Below are positions 58,772-64,000 of a stretch of 64,000 nucleotides of DNA, piece after piece. The stretch's first letter is position 1; the number at the start of each line of letters is the position of its first letter. The translations under genes and the position numbers were made by a program. Below the pieces are notes generated by a model, which searched no databases, was not told the origin of the DNA, and saw only the letters and a list, made by a program, of their open reading frames with translations. The stretch spans positions 558,001-622,000 of the forward strand of contig NZ_QAYX01000025.1 in assembly GCF_003054705.1 (NCBI RefSeq). Direction: 5' to 3'. The DNA comes from Opitutus sp. ER46 (GTDB lineage: Bacteria; Verrucomicrobiota; Verrucomicrobiia; Opitutales; Opitutaceae).

Positions 58772-60148
58772 ATGAAGATTTGCTGCATCGGCGCCGGATA
58801 CGTTGGCGGGCCCACCATGGCCATGATCGCGCTCAAGGCGCCATCGATCGAGGTCCGCGTCGTGGACATGAATGCCGCCCGCATCGCGGCTTGGAACTCG
58901 GACACGCTCCCCATCTATGAGCCGGGGCTCGACGAAGTGGTGAAGGAGCGGCGCGGCAAGAATCTGCATTTTTCGACCGACGTGGCGGGCTCCATCAAGG
59001 TGGCCGACATCATCTTCGTGGCGGTGAACACGCCGACGAAGACGTACGGCATCGGCGCGGGACGCGCCGCGGACCTGCGCTTCATCGAGTCGGTGGCCCG
59101 GACGATCGCGGAGCACGCGAATGGCCCGAAGATCATCGTCGAGAAGTCGACGATCCCGGTGAAGACGGCGGAGACGATCAAGGAGATCCTCCGCGCGAAT
59201 TCGAGCGGCCACACATTTGAGGTGCTCTCGAACCCGGAGTTCCTGGCGGAAGGAACGGCGATCAAGGATCTCCTGGCGCCGGATCGCGTCCTGATCGGCG
59301 GCGAGCACACCCCGGGTGGCGAGGCGGCGTTGCAGGCGTTGGTGGACGTCTATGCGCACTGGGTGCCGCGGGAGCGCATCATCACGACGAATCTCTGGTC
59401 ATCTGAACTGTCGAAGCTGGTGGCCAACGCGTTCCTGGCGCAGCGGATTTCCTCGATCAACTCCATCTCCGCGCTGTGCGAGGCGACGGGGGCGGACGTC
59501 GATGAGGTGGCCAATGCGATCGGCAAGGACAGCCGGATTGGCCCGAAATTCCTGAAGGCCTCGGTGGGGTTCGGCGGCTCGTGTTTTCAGAAGGACATCC
59601 TGAATCTCGTGTACCTCTGTGAACACTTCCGGCTGCCCGAAGTGGCGGCGTACTGGGAGTGGGTGGTGAAGATGAACGACTGGCAGAAACACCGGTTCGC
59701 GGAGCGCATCGTGGCATCTCTGTTCAACACCGTCGCGGACAAGAGAATCGCCGTGTATGGGTTCGCCTTCAAAAAGGATACCAACGACACGCGTGAATCT
59801 CCGGCGATCGCGGTTTGCCGGGACCTTCTGGCCGAACAGGCGCGAGTCACGGTTTACGACCCGAAAGTGCCGGAACGTGAGATCCGCGCCGAAATCCTGG
59901 GCAAGGATGGCACGGCGGCCGGGCATGGCGCCGAAACGCGTTTGACGGTGGCCGCATCGCCCTACGACGCGGCGGTGGATGCGCACGCGATCGCGGTGCT
60001 GACCGAATGGGACGAGTTCAAGACGCTGGACTACGCAAAGATCTTCGCGCGCATGTGCCAGCCGGCCTCAGTGTTCGATGGCCGCAACATCCTTGATTGT
60101 GCCAAGCTGCAGACGCTCGGTTTCCGCACCCACGCCGTCGGCAAATAG
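58772..60148 (+). CDS. UDP-glucose 6-dehydrogenase, animal-type
   Basis: 458 residues. [10 protein letters not shown] (6-15) is the NAD-binding loop, [13 protein letters not shown] (124-136) a conserved core segment, and [10 protein letters not shown] contains the catalytic Cys271. The sequence style ([34 protein letters not shown]) resembles metazoan UGDH more than typical bacterial Ugd proteins. It oxidises UDP-glucose to UDP-glucuronate for polysaccharide or glycan synthesis. It has its own upstream region of 159 bases after the ftsH terminator and is followed by a convergent gene 24 bases away. Confidence 0.94.
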   Translation: MKICCIGAGYVGGPTMAMIALKAPSIEVRVVDMNAARIAAWNSDTLPIYEPGLDEVVKERRGKNLHFSTDVAGSIKVADIIFVAVNTPTKTYGIGAGRAADLRFIESVARTIAEHANGPKIIVEKSTIPVKTAETIKEILRANSSGHTFEVLSNPEFLAEGTAIKDLLAPDRVLIGGEHTPGGEAALQALVDVYAHWVPRERIITTNLWSSELSKLVANAFLAQRISSINSISALCEATGADVDEVANAIGKDSRIGPKFLKASVGFGGSCFQKDILNLVYLCEHFRLPEVAAYWEWVVKMNDWQKHRFAERIVASLFNTVADKRIAVYGFAFKKDTNDTRESPAIAVCRDLLAEQARVTVYDPKVPEREIRAEILGKDGTAAGHGAETRLTVAASPYDAAVDAHAIAVLTEWDEFKTLDYAKIFARMCQPASVFDGRNILDCAKLQTLGFRTHAVGK

Positions 60149-60172
60149 CCGGGCGGAGGCGGCGGAACGAAG

Positions 60173-61450
60173 TCAGCTCGCGCGGGCGCCGGCCAAGAAT
60201 CCGATCGGCTGGTAGACGCCGCCGAGCACAGTTTGCGCGGGGCATCCCAGCCAGCGATCCAGCACGGTTGCGTACACTTGGCGGAAGTCGGTGCTGAAAG
60301 TGAGATCCTGGTTGGGCGCGAGCTTGAGTGACGGCGCCGTGCCCTGGAGGCCGCCCTGCACGCGCGGTCCGAGCACGAACAGCGGCGCCGCGGTGCCGTG
60401 GTCGGTGCCACGGCTCTCGTTCTCGCTCGGGCGACGACCGAACTCAGAGAACGTCATCGTGAGAACCTGCTGATCCAGGGCGTGTGCCTTGAGATCGCGT
60501 TGGAAGGCGGCGAGTGCGTCGGACAACTGCGTGAGCAAGTTGGCCTGCTGGGTGAGTTGGTTGGAGTGGGTGTCGAACCCGCTGAGCGACACGAAATAAA
60601 CGCGAGTCGGCAATCCGCCCGCGATGAGGGCGGCGACATTTCGCAGCGAGGCGGCGAATGGCGTGCCCGGATACGGATGAGCGGGACGGTACCGACCGAT
60701 GACGCGCTGCACTTTCGTCTCGGTGACGAGAGTGTCCATGAACGTCTGCTGCAGGAACGTGGTGTTCTCGGAGGCGCCGGAAGCGTCGGTGCCGGCGAGT
60801 TGTTCGAGGAGGCGACGCGTTTCCTCGTTGTCCTTCCGGTTGCCGGCGCCGGGCAGCAGGCCGAAGGTCGGATGGGGATGTTCGCTGGTGAAAGACTGCG
60901 GCACGCCATTGGTGGTGATGTGCACGGCGAGCGGATCGTGGGCGTCGGCCGGAGTGCCAGCGCAGGCGTTGTCGAGGAAGCGTCCGACCCAGCCGGACGA
61001 GAGCACCTCGTTGGGGTCGCAGGCAGTCTCCCAGATCTCGGTCGAGCGGAAGTGGCTTCGGTTGGGATTCGGATAGCCGACGTTCTGGATGACGCTCAAC
61101 TGACCCTCGCCAAAGAGCGCGTGCAGGGCGGTCATGGATGGATGCAGCCCGTGGGTATCGTTGAGGCGGAGGACATTCGCCTTCGGAATCCCGAGCGTTG
61201 GGCGCAGCCGGTAGTAGTCGGCGTCTTCGAATGGAATGAGTGTATTCAGACCATCGTTGCCGCCGGCGAGCTGGACCAGGACGAGGATCGAACGGTCCTT
61301 CTCCGGCGCGGGCGTCTGCGCGAGCGTGGACTGCACGAGAAACCGCGGCGCGAACTGGCTGAAAGCGAGGAGCCCCAGCCCTTTGGCGGAGAGCCCGAGA
61401 AACTCGCGCCGGGTGGTCGGGAGGAAGGGCGTGGACGGGTTTGTGGGCAT
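60173..61450 (-). CDS. DUF1501 protein with Tat signal
   Basis: 425 residues. The twin-arginine signal TTRREFLGLSAKGLGLLAF (12-30) directs export of a folded protein. ILVLVQLAGGNDGLNTLIPF (about 55-74) is the DUF1501 signature; the fold is related to alkaline phosphatase/sulfatase. TFSEFGRRPSENESRGTDHG near residue 335 is the second conserved block. Function is unknown, but these proteins are almost always encoded beside a DUF1800 protein, as here (14-base gap). They are abundant in Planctomycetes and Verrucomicrobia. Confidence 0.93.
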   Translation of the reverse strand: MPTNPSTPFLPTTRREFLGLSAKGLGLLAFSQFAPRFLVQSTLAQTPAPEKDRSILVLVQLAGGNDGLNTLIPFEDADYYRLRPTLGIPKANVLRLNDTHGLHPSMTALHALFGEGQLSVIQNVGYPNPNRSHFRSTEIWETACDPNEVLSSGWVGRFLDNACAGTPADAHDPLAVHITTNGVPQSFTSEHPHPTFGLLPGAGNRKDNEETRRLLEQLAGTDASGASENTTFLQQTFMDTLVTETKVQRVIGRYRPAHPYPGTPFAASLRNVAALIAGGLPTRVYFVSLSGFDTHSNQLTQQANLLTQLSDALAAFQRDLKAHALDQQVLTMTFSEFGRRPSENESRGTDHGTAAPLFVLGPRVQGGLQGTAPSLKLAPNQDLTFSTDFRQVYATVLDRWLGCPAQTVLGGVYQPIGFLAGARAS

Positions 61451-61464
61451 GGCGGGAAAGGGCT

Positions 61465-62955
61465 TCAGCAGAGCTGATAGCTGGGCGACTGGAGGAGGAT
61501 GGCGGCGGCGCGGCGCACGGCAGGGGGGCGGTTCGGGGCTGAGGCGCCCGCTGAGATGTACCCGGCGAGGACTTCGCGCAAGGCGGACGCGGCGGGGGCG
61601 GCGAGAAACCGCTCGGTGAGTTCGGCGGCGGAGTCAGCCGGTGGAAGTTTCGACAGCGAGGCAAACGCGTCGTCGGTGACGGAGAAGCGGGACGCGCCGG
61701 CGGCCCGGGCGGCCTTGAGGTCCATGAGTTCGTCGGCGTTGAGGACCGACTCCTTGATGCCCGCGAACACCGATTCAACGAACTGGCGGCGGGCGGCGAT
61801 CGTGGCGGAGTTTATCCACGTCTTGCCGCCGACCCAGCCACGAACGTTGGGCGGATAGAACAGGAGCTGGCCCATCTGACGCAGGGGATTTATCGTCATG
61901 CGAGGGATGGGCGGTACGTCGAGACCGAGATCCTGGAGGAGCCCGAGATAGAATTGGATCGGGCTCTTGATGTAGTTGGCGCGGAACTCCGCGGCATAGA
62001 AAAACTGACTGCCGAAAAAGCGATGGGTGAGCCACCGGAGATTGAAGTCATGTCGCCGCCACTCGTCGCCCAGGGCCGTGAGGTGCTCGGAGGGGATGGG
62101 GTCGTTGCTCAGGTAGAACCGCATCATCTCGGCGGGAAGGAACGCGGAAGCGGCGGGCTGGCGGTAGGCGAGGTCGATGACGTCGTCACCCGTGTGCGGC
62201 CCCACGTGGCCGAAGACCGTCTTGCGGCCGGGATCGTGCTGGGCGGGGACGAAGTGAAACTCGCGCTCGCGGTCGATGCGATATCCGGTGAAGGCCCGGG
62301 CGGCCTCCTTGATGTCCTGCTCGCTGTAGTGGCCCTCGCCGAGGACAAAGAGTTCGAAGAGCTCGCGGGCGAAGTTCTCGTTGGGGGCCTTGCGCCGGCT
62401 CTGGTTGAGATCGAGATAGAGCTCCATCGCGGGCGAACGCGACACGGCCTTTGTCAGAGCGGGGGCGGCGCCGAAACCGTCGTGCGTCAGAATGTCGAAG
62501 TGCTCGTGCAACAGGGCCGGATTGTTCACCTTGTCGGCGGACACGACGTACACGTCGCTCAGGAAGAGAACCCATTTGGCCGCGGCAGATTGCGCCGGGG
62601 TGGCGGCGTACGTGAGCCACTGGATGGTGAGATCGCGCACCGCATTGCGCTGCCGGTCGCGGAGCTCGCGCTGGAGACGTTGGCGCTCCTCGCCTTGCTT
62701 TTCGCGGGCGGCGCGGCGCAGCTCCGGCTCGGCGGCGGCGAGCTCGGTGACTGAGGCCGGGGCGCTCAGGCGCGGCGCGGAATCGGGGAAGAGGCGGTCC
62801 AGAGTCGCGGCGAGCCCTTCGCTAACGGCGCGGGCAACCTCGTCCGGTGTGGCGGTCCAGCCCGCGCGTCGCAGCAGGTGACGGGCGGTTCCCGGCTGCC
62901 AATGAGTGGGGGGAAGCGGCAGCCAGGCTTTCTCGGGTGGGAACGAAAAGGCCAT
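61465..62955 (-). CDS. DUF1800 protein
   Basis: 496 residues from MAFSFPPEKAWLPLPPT; the frame extends 13 codons upstream. HLLRRAGWTATPDEV (about 26-40) is the family's opening. NENFARELFELFVLGEGHYS (about 189-208) and FTGYRIDRE are the best conserved central blocks, and YPPNVRGWVGGKTWINSATI lies near residue 365. The protein is mainly helical; its function is unknown. It is translated just upstream of the DUF1501 gene and probably forms a unit with it. No secretion signal is clear on this member. Confidence 0.92.
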   Translation of the reverse strand: MAFSFPPEKAWLPLPPTHWQPGTARHLLRRAGWTATPDEVARAVSEGLAATLDRLFPDSAPRLSAPASVTELAAAEPELRRAAREKQGEERQRLQRELRDRQRNAVRDLTIQWLTYAATPAQSAAAKWVLFLSDVYVVSADKVNNPALLHEHFDILTHDGFGAAPALTKAVSRSPAMELYLDLNQSRRKAPNENFARELFELFVLGEGHYSEQDIKEAARAFTGYRIDREREFHFVPAQHDPGRKTVFGHVGPHTGDDVIDLAYRQPAASAFLPAEMMRFYLSNDPIPSEHLTALGDEWRRHDFNLRWLTHRFFGSQFFYAAEFRANYIKSPIQFYLGLLQDLGLDVPPIPRMTINPLRQMGQLLFYPPNVRGWVGGKTWINSATIAARRQFVESVFAGIKESVLNADELMDLKAARAAGASRFSVTDDAFASLSKLPPADSAAELTERFLAAPAASALREVLAGYISAGASAPNRPPAVRRAAAILLQSPSYQLC

Positions 62956-63045
62956 GCGTGGCCGGAGACGGCGCGCCGACTCCCCCGGTTTCACGTTTCT
63001 CGATCGGGAAATTCCCGAGGGGAAGCGAACCCCGTTGGGTTAGCC

Positions 63046-64000
63046 TCAGAACCCGAGCGCGGTCTTGTACAAGCGTGGCACGCGCTTGGTCACGGATGTG
63101 AGCGTCTCCCACGGGATCGTGTCCGCGGCGCGGCTGAACTCGGCGAGGGAGATTTCCTCCTCATCCTGGCGGCCGACGAGAACGGCTTCGTCGCCGCACG
63201 CGACGCCGGGCACGGCCGACACATCGACGATGGTCTGGTCCATGGTGATGCGGCCAAGCACGGGACAGCGACGGCCGTGAATGAGGACGTGGGCGCGGTT
63301 GCTCGCCGCCCGTGGCATGCCATCGGCGTAGCCGGCACAGAGGACGGCGATGGTGGCATCGCGCTGCAGCGTATGGGTGCGCCCGTAGCTGACGGTGGTG
63401 CCGCCGGGAAGGCGCTTCACGAGTCCGACTCGCGTGTGGAAGCTGAACACGGGCTCGGTGCGCACCTGACCAAGCATCGAGTTGGGGTGGGGCAGGACGC
63501 CGAACTGCAGGAGGCCGATGCGGACGGCGTTGAACGGACTTGAGCCCGGCATCGTTTCGATCCCGGCGCTGTTGTCGGCGTGAACGAAGAGCTTGCTCGG
63601 ATCCAGGCCGGGGCAGCGCTGGAGCGCTCGCAGGAAGCGTCGTCGCTGTTCGGCCGTGAACTCGACGTCGTCGTCGGGACTGGCGAAATGCGTGAACACG
63701 CCAGCGAGCCGCACGTGTTCGGCGGCGGTGACCTTGGCGTAGAGCGCGGGTGCTTCCTCGTGCCACACCCCGACGCGGCCCATGCCGGTGTCGATCTTCA
63801 GGTGGACGGTGATGGTGCGGCCGGCGGCCTTGGCAGCCTGTTCAAAGCGGTCGACTTCCTCGGCGGTCGAAATGGTCGCGGCCGCGTCGCTGTCCATCAG
63901 GCTGGTCTCCTCACCCGGCAGCAAAGGGCTGAGGATCAGGATCGGCCAACCGGGACCGAGTTCGCGCAGCGCGGCGGCTTCAGTGACGTTGGCGACGGCG
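63046..64000 (-). CDS. alr: Alanine racemase, 3-prime part (start beyond the right edge)
   Basis: The frame stays open to base 64000, so about 317 C-terminal residues are visible. HLKIDTGMGRVGV is the conserved segment after the PLP-binding strand. HADNSAGIE and RIGLLQFGVLP form the phosphate-binding side of the barrel; Phe replaces the Tyr common in RxGxxxYG. TVSYGRTHTL carries the second catalytic Tyr of the C-terminal domain. ITMDQTIVDVS is the conserved MDQ block. The enzyme interconverts L- and D-alanine with PLP for peptidoglycan synthesis. The PLP lysine lies outside the window. It is separated by 90 bases from the DUF1800 gene downstream. Confidence 0.94.
   Translation of the reverse strand, partial: AVANVTEAAALRELGPGWPILILSPLLPGEETSLMDSDAAATISTAEEVDRFEQAAKAAGRTITVHLKIDTGMGRVGVWHEEAPALYAKVTAAEHVRLAGVFTHFASPDDDVEFTAEQRRRFLRALQRCPGLDPSKLFVHADNSAGIETMPGSSPFNAVRIGLLQFGVLPHPNSMLGQVRTEPVFSFHTRVGLVKRLPGGTTVSYGRTHTLQRDATIAVLCAGYADGMPRAASNRAHVLIHGRRCPVLGRITMDQTIVDVSAVPGVACGDEAVLVGRQDEEEISLAEFSRAADTIPWETLTSVTKRVPRLYKTALGF

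Noticed and set aside
1-64000. tRNA or rRNA genes
   Set aside because: No T-arm consensus (GGTTCGAATC type) with a matching acceptor stem and no rRNA segment were noticed on either strand; a dedicated search would be needed to be certain.

Overview
The window is a 64 kb piece of a GC-rich bacterial chromosome, most likely from an Opitutaceae-type verrucomicrobium. Evidence for this placement: a large TonB-dependent receptor carrying the ELSPFQVTET N-terminal signature, a paired DUF1501/DUF1800 module, an animal-type UDP-glucose dehydrogenase, long antisense open frames produced by GC-rich codon use, and very few strong Shine-Dalgarno sequences. No rRNA, tRNA, phage, insertion sequence or cas gene was seen. 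The placement is inference from protein families, not a database match.

Layout. 0-12 kb: the end of a family B DNA polymerase, a four-copy palindrome array, a polytopic membrane protein, a MazG-like protein, a Tat-exported molybdenum hydroxylase pair (IorA/IorB type), a DUF5069-like protein, and divergent rnr and glgA. 12-23 kb: a CheY-like protein, a TonB receptor, a TMTC-like membrane protein with TPRs, a LacI-type regulator and a secreted glycosidase. A 32-bp box occurs both upstream of the receptor and in the TMTC/lacI divergent region, so these may form one carbohydrate-responsive locus. An ERCC4-family nuclease follows. 23-31 kb: hydroxyacid oxidation genes, a second glycosidase, an MFS exporter and a DTW tRNA-modifying enzyme. 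31-38 kb: an atypical adenylosuccinate synthetase, a small lipoprotein, a Gfo/Idh/MocA oxidoreductase, a chemoreceptor and a response regulator.

38-44 kb: an apparent three-gene operon encoding an AmiE-like amidase fused to a NamZ-type exo-muramidase, a sodium/solute symporter and a secreted dipeptidyl peptidase III. It reads as a peptidoglycan-scavenging pathway. 45-52 kb: a tight four-gene operon TonB receptor - YfiR - CHASE8 histidine kinase - hybrid kinase, which looks like an outer-membrane-to-cytoplasm signalling relay. 52-64 kb: a cation-efflux protein, a heptosyltransferase, serS, tilS-ftsH, UDP-glucose dehydrogenase, the DUF1501/DUF1800 pair and the 3-prime part of alr.

The gaps between genes hold a recurring composite element: a GC hairpin beside in-phase purine hexamers (GAGAAC, GAGNAA or GTGARA). 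One such tract lies inside a gene and encodes the hydrophobic core of a signal peptide. The strongest leads are that repeat family, the fused AmiE-NamZ operon, the TonB-YfiR-kinase operon, the shared 32-bp box and the palindrome array at 898-1064.
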